DNA from: DALYJJ01 sp033763935
GTDB lineage: Bacteria; Acidobacteriota; Terriglobia; Bryobacterales; Bryobacteraceae
DNA length: 64,000 nt
Assembly (NCBI GenBank): GCA_033763935.1
Contig: JANRJO010000026.1
Coordinates: 1-64,000 of the forward strand
Direction: 5' to 3'
How positions within the stretch are numbered: the first letter of the stretch is position 1; every line of letters starts with the position of its first letter. Both the position numbers and the translations under genes were made by a program. This document shows, piece by piece, positions 8,071 to 17,230 of this stretch. A model generated the notes under the pieces. It was not told the origin of the DNA. It made no database searches and saw nothing but the letters and a program-made list of their open reading frames with translations.

Positions 8071-8469
8071 ATGCGAGTGTCTATTGTTTTGTTGTTGGCG
8101 GCGCTTGCGGTTGGTGCCGGTCAGGCGAAGCCGGGTCAGGGAAAAGGGAAGGGCCACGAGAAGCAGGCGGCTGTCAGCCACGGCGGCGGACAGACCGGGA
8201 GGCCGGTCTTCGCGGCGTCTGACATCACGCTGATTCGGGGCTACTACGGGACGGCGGCACTCCCGCCCGGTATCCAGAAGCGGCTGATCCGCAAGGGAAC
8301 GCTGCCGCCGGGTATCGCGAAGAAGATGACGCCGTTTCCGGTGGACCTTGATCGCCAGTTGCCGCCGCTGCCGGCCGGGTACAGGCGCGCGTATTACGAT
8401 GGCTGGGCGCTGCTTGTGCACGACGCGACGAACGTCGTGCTGGACGTCATTGCGCTGACGCGCCGGTGA
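8071..8469 (+). CDS. CigR/RcnB-like small exported protein
   Basis: A 132-residue protein with a signal peptide (about residues 1-19, ending A-G-Q-A), a Lys/Gly/His-rich linker and a compact C-terminal domain. Two LPPGI repeats occur (LPPGIQKRLIRKG and LPPGIAKKM), followed by LPAGYRRAYYDGWALLVHDA and VVLDVI. This is the layout of CigR-like and RcnB-family periplasmic proteins, whose function is mostly unknown. The gene is oriented against its neighbours: it ends 4 bases before the convergent lptB stop, and its 5' side is divergent from rpoN, about 100 bases away. It therefore splits what is often a continuous lpt-rpoN cluster. Confidence 0.72.
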   Translation: MRVSIVLLLAALAVGAGQAKPGQGKGKGHEKQAAVSHGGGQTGRPVFAASDITLIRGYYGTAALPPGIQKRLIRKGTLPPGIAKKMTPFPVDLDRQLPPLPAGYRRAYYDGWALLVHDATNVVLDVIALTRR

Positions 8470-8473
8470 ATGG

Positions 8474-9220
8474 CTACGCCGCGCGTTCGGGCGGGTTGAA
8501 GTTTTCGCCGAGGTAGACCTTGCGGACTTCGGGATCGCGGGCGAGCGCTTCGGGAGAGCCGGCGCGAAAGATCTGGCCGTTGTTGATGATGTAGGCGCGG
8601 TCCGTGACGGCGAGGGTTTCGCGGACGTTGTGATCGGTGATGAGGATACCGATACCGCTGCGCTTGAGGTCGAAGATGATGCGTTGCAGTTCGAGGACCT
8701 GGATGGGGTCGATACCGGAGAACGGCTCGTCGAGGAGGAGGAAGTTGGGCTCGATGACGAGCGAGCGAGCGATCTCGACGCGGCGGCGTTCGCCGCCGGA
8801 GAGCATGTAGCCCTGGCTCTGCTGCACCTTCTCGAGGCCCAGTTGCTCCACGAGGCGGACCATGCGTTCGCGGCGTTCGCGGGCGCTGATGGGGAGCGTC
8901 TCGAGAATGGCCATCAAGTTCTCTTCGACGGTGAGTTTGCGGAAGACGGAAGGCTCCTGGGGCAGGTAGCTGATGCCCTTGCGGGCGCGCTGGTACATGG
9001 GGAGCGAGGTGATGTCTTCCTCGTCGAGCAGGACGCGGCCGGACTCGGGAAGGATGAGGCCGACGATCATGTAGAACGATGTGGTTTTGCCGGCGCCGTT
9101 AGGGCCGAGCAAGCCGACGACTTCGCCGCTTTCCACGGAGACGGAGACGCTGTTGACGACGCGACGGCGGCGGTAGGTCTTAGAGATTTCGCAGGTGCGG
9201 AGCGTCGGCATCCCGGTCAC
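8474..9220 (-). CDS. lptB: LPS export ABC transporter ATP-binding protein LptB
   Basis: A 248-residue ABC ATPase that powers LPS extraction from the inner membrane with LptFG and passes it to LptC/LptA. Walker A is GPNGAGKT (residues 39-46), the signature is LSGGERRRVEIARS, and Walker B is FLLLDEPFSGID. The family-specific ISYLPQEPSVFRKLTVEENL is also present. The GTG start at 9220 overlaps the stop of the upstream gene in a GTGA arrangement, implying translational coupling; an ATG at 9211 is the alternative. The upstream partner is the LptC/LptA-like protein. LptF and LptG are not in the window. Confidence 0.95.
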   Translation of the reverse strand: MTGMPTLRTCEISKTYRRRRVVNSVSVSVESGEVVGLLGPNGAGKTTSFYMIVGLILPESGRVLLDEEDITSLPMYQRARKGISYLPQEPSVFRKLTVEENLMAILETLPISARERRERMVRLVEQLGLEKVQQSQGYMLSGGERRRVEIARSLVIEPNFLLLDEPFSGIDPIQVLELQRIIFDLKRSGIGILITDHNVRETLAVTDRAYIINNGQIFRAGSPEALARDPEVRKVYLGENFNPPERAA

Positions 9221-11478
9221 TTCTTGCTGCGGATCCGGCTGACGGCGGGACCGCTACCCGTATTATCCACGAGCAAACGGTCTTCCCGGGCATACCAGGT
9301 AAGCATGCGGCCGCGGGTCTGGCCTTTGAGCGAATCGACCAGGAGGGGATTGCCTCCGGTGAGGATGGCCTTCTCTTCAGCGACGTAATACTCGCTGTGC
9401 TCGGCCGACCCGCGGAAGGTGCGGCCGGGCGACTGGCGGACGATGACGACATCGCCGTCGGTGAAGATCTTCTCGACGGAGTTCGAGCCATCCTTCCTGT
9501 CCTTGCCGGCGGGAACGGGATCGGGGGGCGAGAGCCAGGCGCGCATCTCGTTACCGGTGACGTCGAGGTTGGGGCGGGCGAGTTTGACGCCGCCGGTATA
9601 GTGGGCGAGGCGTTCGGCTTCCGTGTAGACGAGGCGCGGGGCGCGAATGACGGTGAAGGCGGGCGCGGTTTGCGGGCGCTTCGGGTCCGGCTTGTCGGAG
9701 AACTGGCTGACGACGCTGCCGGCGGCGGTGAGGCGCTGGGATTTGCGGTCGATTTCGATGTTGTCGGCTTCGATGCGGTTGGCGCCCTGCCAGAGGACGC
9801 TCTGCCCCTGGTAGTGGATGAGGCGGTTCTCGTCCACGGAGGTCATCTTCGCGGCGCGGGCCTGCAGCGGCTCGTCTTTCGACAGCATGCCGGACGCACT
9901 CTTCTTTTCCGGAGCCCGAACGGAGGTGACGTCACCGCTGGCGGTGAAGTCGCCGTTGGCCTGTTTGAGTTCGATGCGTTCGGCCGTCACGTTGCCGGTG
10001 TCGTCCCAGACGCGCGACCGCGGCCCAGTGAGGGTGATGAGGTCCTTGGCGGGCTCGAGGAGGGCGCGGTCGGAACGGGCGCGGCGCGGGCCCTCTTCGT
10101 AACGGAAGTCGCCCCACTGTTCGAGGCGGGCGAGATCGCCGGATTTGGGATCGAAGTCGGCGGTGAGGTCTTTGCTGAAGGTGAGCGATGGGGGTGCGTC
10201 TTTCTTGACGGCCTCGGTGCGGGTGGAGACCTGGGTGGAACGGAAGCTCTCGATCTGATTTTCCTTCCCGTAGGTGACGGTGATGCGATCGCCGTTCATG
10301 GTGCGGCGGCGCTGGCCGGGGCGGTTGGGAAGGAACTGCACTTCGCCGGGGCTATGGGTGATGACCTTGTCGATCTCTTCCCCGCCCTGGCGGAGAAACA
10401 TCTCCACGGACTCGCTGCGCAGGATCCTCGTGTCGGCAAGCTGGCGGTTGGGCTGCGGCTTGGGCTTCGATTCGATCACCGCGCCGTCGCGTGCCCAGGC
10501 GTTGCGGAGGGTGCTCTCGTCCTTGCCGGGTTCGAAGAGCAGGTCGATGCGGCGCGCGGTGACGTTGGTCTCGGCGGCGGGTGCGGAGGAGGCCAGGCGG
10601 GCTTCGTTCTCGCCGTTGATCTCCTTGATGTGGCCCTCGGGATCGAATGTCATGCGGAGGTCTTTGGCTCCGAAGGAGACCTCGCGTGCCGTCAGTTTGC
10701 TGACGCCGCGCGCGTCCTTGGACTCGACGAGGTCGACGACGCCGTCCTTCAGGTTGATGAGCGAGTTGGCGGCGTCCACGGTGAGGGTGTCGCGGCGAAA
10801 GCGGGACCACGGGTAGAGGAGGATATGGCTGTCCCGCTCCTTGTAGATCATCTCGCCGGCTTCGATGATCATGGGCTTGGCGGCGCCGCTGGCGGTGCGC
10901 CAAGTGACCTGAACGTCCTTCTTCAGGCGCAGTTCCGAGATCCTGGAGTCATACCAGGCGCCGGTGGCTTTGCCTTCGCCGTGATCGAACTCGAAGGTTG
11001 TCTCGCGGTCCGTATTGACGGTGGCGTCCTGGCTATTGAAGGTCATGCCGGAGGAGCGGATGATCACTTTGCGTTTCGGCGCGGAGCCGTCGGCGGGGAG
11101 GCCTTTGACGATTTCGACGGCGCCTTCGGAGTAGAGGGTGTTTTCGGCGATGCGGAACTCGGCCTGGGCGGATTTGACGAGGTCGAACTGTTCCTTGCGG
11201 GCGTCGTAGATGCGCAATTCGACGCCTTCGAGGTCGAACTTAGGCGGGTCCTGCACTTGTTTGAAGCGCTGGGCGCGGACCTCGACGCTGGCATTTCCTC
11301 CGATGGTTTTGGACCAGGACCAGCCGGAGAGGGCGGCGGCGGAGATGTTATCGGGCAGAGAAGAGGGACGGGCGGGGGCGTCGTCGCGCCAGCGTGCGCG
11401 GGCGATGTAGTAGGAGGAGGCGACGACGGCGACGATGGCCGCGATGGTCAACAACACCAGCCATCGAAGTCCGCGCAT
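9217..11478 (-). CDS. Long LptC/LptA (OstA)-like LPS transport protein
   Basis: A 753-residue periplasmic protein anchored by one N-terminal helix (about residues 4-25). The segment after the anchor resembles LptC (about 30-200: FDLEGVELRIYDARKEQFDL and EGAVEIVKGLPADG). The rest is a succession of OstA/LptA-like beta-strand repeats; the last part has LTAAGSVVSQFSD, GVKLARPNLDVTGNEMRAWL, IFTDGDVVIVRQ and AILTGGNPLLVD, all typical of LptA. Ordinary LptC and LptA are each under 200 residues, so this looks like a fused, extended bridge that could span the periplasm. It is joined to lptB by a 4-base overlap, confirming membership of the Lpt machine. Domain limits are approximate. Confidence 0.85.
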   Translation of the reverse strand: MRGLRWLVLLTIAAIVAVVASSYYIARARWRDDAPARPSSLPDNISAAALSGWSWSKTIGGNASVEVRAQRFKQVQDPPKFDLEGVELRIYDARKEQFDLVKSAQAEFRIAENTLYSEGAVEIVKGLPADGSAPKRKVIIRSSGMTFNSQDATVNTDRETTFEFDHGEGKATGAWYDSRISELRLKKDVQVTWRTASGAAKPMIIEAGEMIYKERDSHILLYPWSRFRRDTLTVDAANSLINLKDGVVDLVESKDARGVSKLTAREVSFGAKDLRMTFDPEGHIKEINGENEARLASSAPAAETNVTARRIDLLFEPGKDESTLRNAWARDGAVIESKPKPQPNRQLADTRILRSESVEMFLRQGGEEIDKVITHSPGEVQFLPNRPGQRRRTMNGDRITVTYGKENQIESFRSTQVSTRTEAVKKDAPPSLTFSKDLTADFDPKSGDLARLEQWGDFRYEEGPRRARSDRALLEPAKDLITLTGPRSRVWDDTGNVTAERIELKQANGDFTASGDVTSVRAPEKKSASGMLSKDEPLQARAAKMTSVDENRLIHYQGQSVLWQGANRIEADNIEIDRKSQRLTAAGSVVSQFSDKPDPKRPQTAPAFTVIRAPRLVYTEAERLAHYTGGVKLARPNLDVTGNEMRAWLSPPDPVPAGKDRKDGSNSVEKIFTDGDVVIVRQSPGRTFRGSAEHSEYYVAEEKAILTGGNPLLVDSLKGQTRGRMLTWYAREDRLLVDNTGSGPAVSRIRSKK

Positions 11479-11528
11479 GAGGGCTTACTTTCAGGATAAC
11501 GGTTTCCTTGCGGGGAGGTTGATCTTCG

Positions 11529-12314
11529 TCACTGCAATTCGCGGATGCGCAGATTGCGGAACCAGGCTTCGTCATTGTGGTTTTGCAGAATGATGGGCGT
11601 GCGTTTTTTGGGGCGCGATGTGAGCAGCGTGAAGACGGGATTGTCTTTCCAGCGCGCGGCGAGGCGCTCGCGGATTTCGGGCGCGTCGAGGGATGTATCG
11701 ACGACTTTCACGCCGTTGAGCCAGTGCTCGACGCGATCGCCGCGGCGGATGATGCGTCCGTAGTTCCATTCGCCCACTGGTTTGGCCATTGGTTTGGCGG
11801 CGGGGACGAGGCTGTAGAGCGCGCCCGCCTGATAGAGGCCGCCGCGGCGAGCGTCGGCATGACCGCCGTCGTCGATCACCTGGTATTCAAAGGCGACGGT
11901 ATAGGCTTCGATCTTGCCTTGCGGGCCGGGCTGGGAGCGGTCACCTTCGCGGTGCTGCAATTCGTGGCCGACGAGGTCTTCGAAGCGAACGCCGCGCCGG
12001 GTCTTGTCGGCGTCGAGGATGGCATGGTCCTGCAGGAGATACTTGAGGCCGCTGTTGCCGCGGGGCGCGACCTTCCACTCGAAGGTCAGTTCGAAATCGG
12101 CGAAGGTGCGGTCCGTGATCAAGTCTTCACGGAGCTTGGGCCGGGCGACCACTTTGATGCAGCCGTCTTCGACGGTAAAGGAGTTGCCGGGAGGGGATTT
12201 TTTCGCCGGATCATTCCAACCCGATAATGTTTTACCGTCGAAAAGATCGGTCCATTCGGCGGCGGGGGCAGGGGCGGCGAGGATGGCGGCGACAGCGAAA
12301 GCACGTAGTGTCAA
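11529..12314 (-). CDS. DUF1080 (3-keto-disaccharide hydrolase-like) family protein
   Basis: A 261-residue exported protein: signal peptide (about residues 1-18, ending A-P-A-A), then the DUF1080 start EWTDLFDGKTLSGWND. Other family blocks are FELTFEWKVAPRGNSGLKYL, GEWNYGRIIRRGDRVEHWLN and the closing QNHNDEAWFRNLRIREL. DUF1080 has a concanavalin-like beta-sandwich; some members hydrolyse 3-keto-glycosides, and the family is abundant in Acidobacteria, Planctomycetes and Bacteroidetes that degrade plant polysaccharides. There is no obvious operon partner: it is divergent from groES and separated from the lpt genes by about 50 bases. The exact substrate is unknown. Confidence 0.9.
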   Translation of the reverse strand: MTLRAFAVAAILAAPAPAAEWTDLFDGKTLSGWNDPAKKSPPGNSFTVEDGCIKVVARPKLREDLITDRTFADFELTFEWKVAPRGNSGLKYLLQDHAILDADKTRRGVRFEDLVGHELQHREGDRSQPGPQGKIEAYTVAFEYQVIDDGGHADARRGGLYQAGALYSLVPAAKPMAKPVGEWNYGRIIRRGDRVEHWLNGVKVVDTSLDAPEIRERLAARWKDNPVFTLLTSRPKKRTPIILQNHNDEAWFRNLRIRELQ

Positions 12315-12354
12315 GAGAATATTTCCTTTAAGTACAGCAAGTTACGGCGGCCTA

Positions 12355-12384
12355 TTGTCACTCCTCCCCGGAGTGTGCTAATAC
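12355..12384 (+). promoter_or_regulatory. Candidate groESL promoter with an internal inverted repeat
   Basis: TTGTCA (12355-12360) and TAATAC (12379-12384), separated by 18 bases, fit a housekeeping -35/-10 pair upstream of groES. Between them lies a short inverted repeat, CACTCC-TCCCC-GGAGTG (12359-12375). The CACTC and GAGTG arms followed by GCTAA recall the CIRCE operator bound by HrcA, but spacing and outer arms do not match the consensus, so HrcA control is only a possibility. Confidence 0.4.
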
Positions 12385-12461
12385 TACTGGACAGAGCCGG
12401 ATTTGCCCGGCTCGACCATTCCGCAACGTCAAAACGACAGTTTCTCATGGAGGCCAAACCA

Positions 12462-12785
12462 ATGGATATTCGTCCGCTCCACGACCGGATTGTAGTCAGG
12501 CGAGTCGAAGAGAGTGAAACGATCCAGGGCGGCATCATCATTCCCGATACCGCCAAGGAGAAGCCGCAACAGGGTGAAGTAGTGGCCGTCGGCAAGGGCA
12601 AGCGCCTGGAGGACGGCAAGGTTCTTCCGCTGGATGTACAGGTGGGGGACCGCATTCTGTTCGGCAAGTATTCGGGCAGCGACATTAAGCTCGACGGCAA
12701 CGAGTTTCTGATTATGCGCGAGGACGAAGTCCTCGGCGTGCTGACCACGAACGGTAACGGCGCCAGCAGCAAGAAGAGCAAGTAA
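12462..12785 (+). CDS. groES: Co-chaperonin GroES
   Basis: A 107-residue co-chaperonin that caps GroEL. It has the family start MDIRPLHDRIVVRR, the mobile-loop region ESETIQGGIIIPDTAKEKPQ, the PQQGEVVAVGKGK strand, VGDRILFGKYSG and the EFLIMREDEVLGVL close. The ATG at 12462 was chosen because a GGAGG ribosome-binding site (12449-12453) sits 8 bases before it; an in-frame ATG at 12447 would place that site inside the gene. The C-terminus carries a short Asn/Ser/Lys extension not present in all homologues. groEL follows 15 bases later. Confidence 0.97.
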   Translation: MDIRPLHDRIVVRRVEESETIQGGIIIPDTAKEKPQQGEVVAVGKGKRLEDGKVLPLDVQVGDRILFGKYSGSDIKLDGNEFLIMREDEVLGVLTTNGNGASSKKSK

Positions 12786-12800
12786 GGGAGGAAAACGAAC

Positions 12801-14432
<1,632 letters not shown>

Positions 14433-14465
14433 ACCGGTAGTTCGACAGCAAACTCGCTTCAGGGG

Positions 14466-14505
14466 AAACGCCCGCTCCGATAAGGGAGCGGGCGTTTTGT
14501 TTTTT
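14466..14505 (+). terminator. Rho-independent terminator after groEL
   Basis: Stem ACGCCCGCTCC (about 14468-14478) pairs with GGGAGCGGGCGT (14484-14495) around a 5-base loop, followed by TTTTGTTTTTT on the plus strand. This is the clearest intrinsic terminator in the window and separates groESL from the acyl-carrier cassette. Confidence 0.9.
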
Positions 14506-14522
14506 GGGGTAGAGTAGACGCG

Positions 14523-14759
14523 ATGACCAGGGAAGAACTGCTCGCGAAGCTGGACGAGATTCTGGAATTGCCCGCCGGAACGCTGCAGGGCGGGGAGAAG
14601 CTGGAGGATCTGGAGGGGTGGGATTCACTCGCCATGATGAGTTACATGGCTGTTGTTTCTGAGGCGTTCGACCGCAAGCTCTCGCCTCGCCAGTTCGTCA
14701 ACTGTGAGACGGTGGGGGACGTGGTGGCGCTGGCGCTGCCCAGTGCGGCCGCAAGTTAA
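14523..14759 (+). CDS. Acyl carrier protein-like protein
   Basis: A 78-residue acyl carrier protein with the phosphopantetheine attachment motif G-W-D-S-L-A (Ser35). The first helix reads REELLAKLDEILELP, followed by an acidic loop (EKLEDLEGWDS) and the helix II pattern SLAMMSYMAVV. It lacks the canonical DSLD/DSLG context of housekeeping AcpP, so it probably serves a specialised pathway. It is the first gene of a three-gene cassette with a ketoreductase (5 bases downstream) and a ketoacyl synthase III, so the three likely build or transfer a short acyl chain. It starts 18 bases after the groEL terminator T-tract. Confidence 0.9.
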   Translation: MTREELLAKLDEILELPAGTLQGGEKLEDLEGWDSLAMMSYMAVVSEAFDRKLSPRQFVNCETVGDVVALALPSAAAS

Positions 14760-14764
14760 CGTCT

Positions 14765-15526
14765 TTGCCTCTACAACCGCTGGATCTTAGTGGGCGCCAT
14801 TACCTGGTGACCGGGGCTTCCTCCGGCATAGGCCGGGCAACCGCTGTCCTCCTGAGCCAACTCGGCGCGAAGCTGCTCATCACTGGACGTCACTCTGAGC
14901 GACTGGCGACAACCCTTAACTGCCTCGAAGGAGTTGGACACGCCCAATCGGTATTTGACCTTTGCGAGCTGCAGCGGATACCGGAGTGGCTTAAGGCTGC
15001 TGCCGCCGACCACGGCGTCTTCGATGGGCTGGTTCACTGCGCGGGAATTCGAGTGACGGCTCCGCTTCGAGCGCTGTCCTTGGCGAAGGCCGAGGACATG
15101 ATGCGGGCAAACTTTCTGGCCGCGCTGATGCTCGCAAAAGCATATTGCCAGAAAGGCTGCCGGGCGGCCGGCGGTTCCATTGTTCTCCTGTCCTCGGCAG
15201 CGGCTACCGCCGGTGCTCCGGCCATATCCGGATACGCCGCAAGCAAAGCTGCTGTAGAGGGTCTAGTAAGATCGCTCGCCGTTGAGTTGGCACGTGATGG
15301 CATTCGTGTGAACTGCATCGCGCCGGGACTGGTGAAGACTGAGATGGCAGAGGAGATCTGGAGTATGCTCACCCCGGAGCAACTGCAGGAGCTGGAACGG
15401 GCGCACCCCTTGGGATTCGGGGAGCCGAGGGACGTGGCGTATGCCGCGGCCTTCCTGCTGGCAGACGCCGGGCGGTGGATTACGGGCACAACGCTCGTAG
15501 TGGATGGCGGCTATTTGGCACAGTAG
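14765..15526 (+). CDS. SDR-family oxidoreductase (FabG-like 3-oxoacyl-ACP reductase)
   Basis: A 253-residue classical short-chain dehydrogenase. The nucleotide-binding motif TGASSGIG is at residues 16-23; the catalytic residues are Ser143/Ser144, Tyr157 and Lys161 (SGYAASKAA). The C-terminal DGGYLAQ is the usual FabG-like end. The likely reaction is NAD(P)H-dependent reduction of a 3-oxoacyl group on the neighbouring carrier protein. The start is a TTG at 14765, 5 bases after the ACP stop; no ATG or GTG would preserve the N-terminal beta strand. Codon choice is less G-biased than in the housekeeping genes around it, which may reflect a different origin. Confidence 0.92.
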   Translation: MPLQPLDLSGRHYLVTGASSGIGRATAVLLSQLGAKLLITGRHSERLATTLNCLEGVGHAQSVFDLCELQRIPEWLKAAAADHGVFDGLVHCAGIRVTAPLRALSLAKAEDMMRANFLAALMLAKAYCQKGCRAAGGSIVLLSSAAATAGAPAISGYAASKAAVEGLVRSLAVELARDGIRVNCIAPGLVKTEMAEEIWSMLTPEQLQELERAHPLGFGEPRDVAYAAAFLLADAGRWITGTTLVVDGGYLAQ

Positions 15527-15541
15527 AACCAAGGAGGGCTT

Positions 15542-16561
15542 GTGAAGGCAGCGGTGCAAGCCATTGAATATCATCTGCCGGAGCGGGTGCTTTCGACGGA
15601 GCAACTGTCGGCCGAGTTTCCAGAGTGGTCGGTTGCCAAGATTGATGCGAAAACGGGCATCCAATGCCGTCACATCGCCGGCGACCACGAGTGCTCTTCC
15701 GACCTCGCGGTGGCGGCTGCGCGGAAGCTCTTCGCGACCGGCGTCTGCCGGCCCGAAGACATTGACTATATCCTGCTCTGCACGCAGAGCCCCGATTACT
15801 TTCTGCCAACCACTGCGTGTCTGCTGCAGGAGCGGCTGGGCATCGCAACGACGACGGGGGCGATTGATATAAACCAGGGCTGCTCGGGGTTCGTCTACGG
15901 GCTCGGGCTGGCGCAGGGTTTGATTGAGACAGGGCAGGCGGCGAACGTTCTCTTGCTGACGGCGGAGACGTACAGCAAGTACATACATGCGCGGGACAAA
16001 AGTGTGAGAACCATCTTTGGGGACGCGGCTGCAGCAACGCTCGTGTCGGCAGTGGATGCGGCGGAGCCGTTCCTTGGGCCGTTCGTGTACGGCACGGACG
16101 GAGCGGGCGCCGAGAACTTGATCGTTCCAGTCGGCGCCATGCGCAAGGCACGCACTCCGGAAACCGCGCTCGAGGTGGAAGACGAATCCGGCGGCGTGAG
16201 GACAGCAGAGAACCTCTTCATGAACGGCTTGGAAGTCTTCAACTTTGCCGTCGAGAGGGTTCCCGAATCCATTCGGGGCGTGCTGCAGAAATCGGGCCGC
16301 TCTCATGAAGACATTGACCTCTTTGTGTTTCATCAGGCTAACCGATACATGTTGGACCACTTGAGAAAGAAGCTGCAGATTCCCGCCGAGAAATTCCAGG
16401 TGAGCATGGCGCACTGCGGCAACACCGTCTCATCGACGATACCGATTGCTTTGAAGCACGCTTCCGCTGAGGGCCGCATTGCGAAGGGCCAAATAGCGCT
16501 TCTTGCCGGTTTCGGCGTCGGCTACTCCTGGGCGGCGACGCTGCTGCGGTGGGCGGCTTAG
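15542..16561 (+). CDS. 3-oxoacyl-ACP synthase III (FabH-like)
   Basis: A 339-residue ketoacyl synthase III. The Cys-His-Asn triad is intact: Cys114 (DINQGCSGF), His264 (FHQANRYM) and Asn294 (CGNTVSS). The closing GFGVGYSWAATLLRW is typical of FabH. It condenses an acyl-CoA or acyl-ACP with malonyl-ACP. The GTG start at 15542 is preceded by AAGGAGGG about 8 bases upstream. It lies 15 bases after the SDR gene in the ACP-SDR-KAS III cassette. In other bacteria similar trios sit in surface-polysaccharide or specialised-lipid loci, where they make an acyl group for transfer; here no transferase is adjacent, so the product is unknown. Confidence 0.93.
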   Translation: MKAAVQAIEYHLPERVLSTEQLSAEFPEWSVAKIDAKTGIQCRHIAGDHECSSDLAVAAARKLFATGVCRPEDIDYILLCTQSPDYFLPTTACLLQERLGIATTTGAIDINQGCSGFVYGLGLAQGLIETGQAANVLLLTAETYSKYIHARDKSVRTIFGDAAAATLVSAVDAAEPFLGPFVYGTDGAGAENLIVPVGAMRKARTPETALEVEDESGGVRTAENLFMNGLEVFNFAVERVPESIRGVLQKSGRSHEDIDLFVFHQANRYMLDHLRKKLQIPAEKFQVSMAHCGNTVSSTIPIALKHASAEGRIAKGQIALLAGFGVGYSWAATLLRWAA

Positions 16562-17211
16562 TCCGCGACGATGTAAGCGCGAACGGGGCAGCTCGCGCCG
16601 CCTACCCATTTGAACGGCACGGCGTGGAGATGGCCGCCGAGGCGGGGCGCGGCGGCGAGGTTCGTCATGTGTTCGCAGATGGGGATGCCGGCGGCGAGCA
16701 GCGTGGTATGGGCGGGGCGGGCGAGATCGCGGGTGTCGTCGATGTTGAGCGAGTCGATGCCGACGAAGGCGGCGCCGGCGTCGCGGAGGGCTTCGCAGGC
16801 GGCACGGGTGAGGTAGGGGTTGTCCTGCAAGTAGCGCTCGGTGCGCCAGTGGCGGGAGAAGCCGGTGTGGACCAGCACCGCTTTGCCGGCGACATCTGAC
16901 GCGCGAAAAGCCTCCGGGCCGATGGCTTCGGCGTCCACCGCATCAATGACGATCACCGGCAGATGGGCCAATCGCTCGAGCGGCAGGTTTGCGATGTCCG
17001 TGGCGCGGCGGAAGCGGTGGACGGGTGCATCGACATACGTCCCGGTGTTGCCGCACATGTGGAGCGACGCGATGTAGAACTCGGCCTGATCGGCGTAGCG
17101 GGCGCGGGACTGCTGGTAGTCGAAGACGGTCTCCACACGCGGTTCGGGAAGGCCGGGGTAGGTGACCATTCCGGCTTCGACGGCGTGACTCACGTCAATG
17201 AAGCGGGGCAT
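16558..17211 (-). CDS. Cyclase-family hydrolase (kynurenine formamidase-like fold)
   Basis: A 217-residue member of the metal-dependent cyclase/kynurenine formamidase fold. It starts MPRFIDVSHAVEAGMVTYPG and contains GIDSLNIDD and GGHLHAVPFKWVGGASCPVR. The family's metal motif H-x-G-T-H-x-D-x-P-x-H appears here as N-T-G-T-Y-V-D-A-P-V-H (residues 55-65), so both metal-binding His positions are replaced, by Asn55 and Tyr59. The second half of the motif (Asp61, Pro63, His65) is kept. Substrate and even metal dependence are therefore uncertain. ATG 17211 gives the family N-terminus; the frame continues upstream but overlaps the divergent asparaginase gene. Confidence 0.85.
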   Translation of the reverse strand: MPRFIDVSHAVEAGMVTYPGLPEPRVETVFDYQQSRARYADQAEFYIASLHMCGNTGTYVDAPVHRFRRATDIANLPLERLAHLPVIVIDAVDAEAIGPEAFRASDVAGKAVLVHTGFSRHWRTERYLQDNPYLTRAACEALRDAGAAFVGIDSLNIDDTRDLARPAHTTLLAAGIPICEHMTNLAAAPRLGGHLHAVPFKWVGGASCPVRAYIVAD

Positions 17212-17230
17212 GATGAGTACAGCCTCCATC

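Noticed and set aside
9397..11499. Long plus-strand frame opposite the LptC/LptA-like gene
   Set aside because: Gly/Val/Ala/Asp-rich shadow; the opposite strand has clear Lpt motifs and coupling to lptB.
12355..12381. True CIRCE operator
   Set aside because: Outer arms and spacing do not fit the 9-9-9 consensus; kept only as a tentative inverted repeat.
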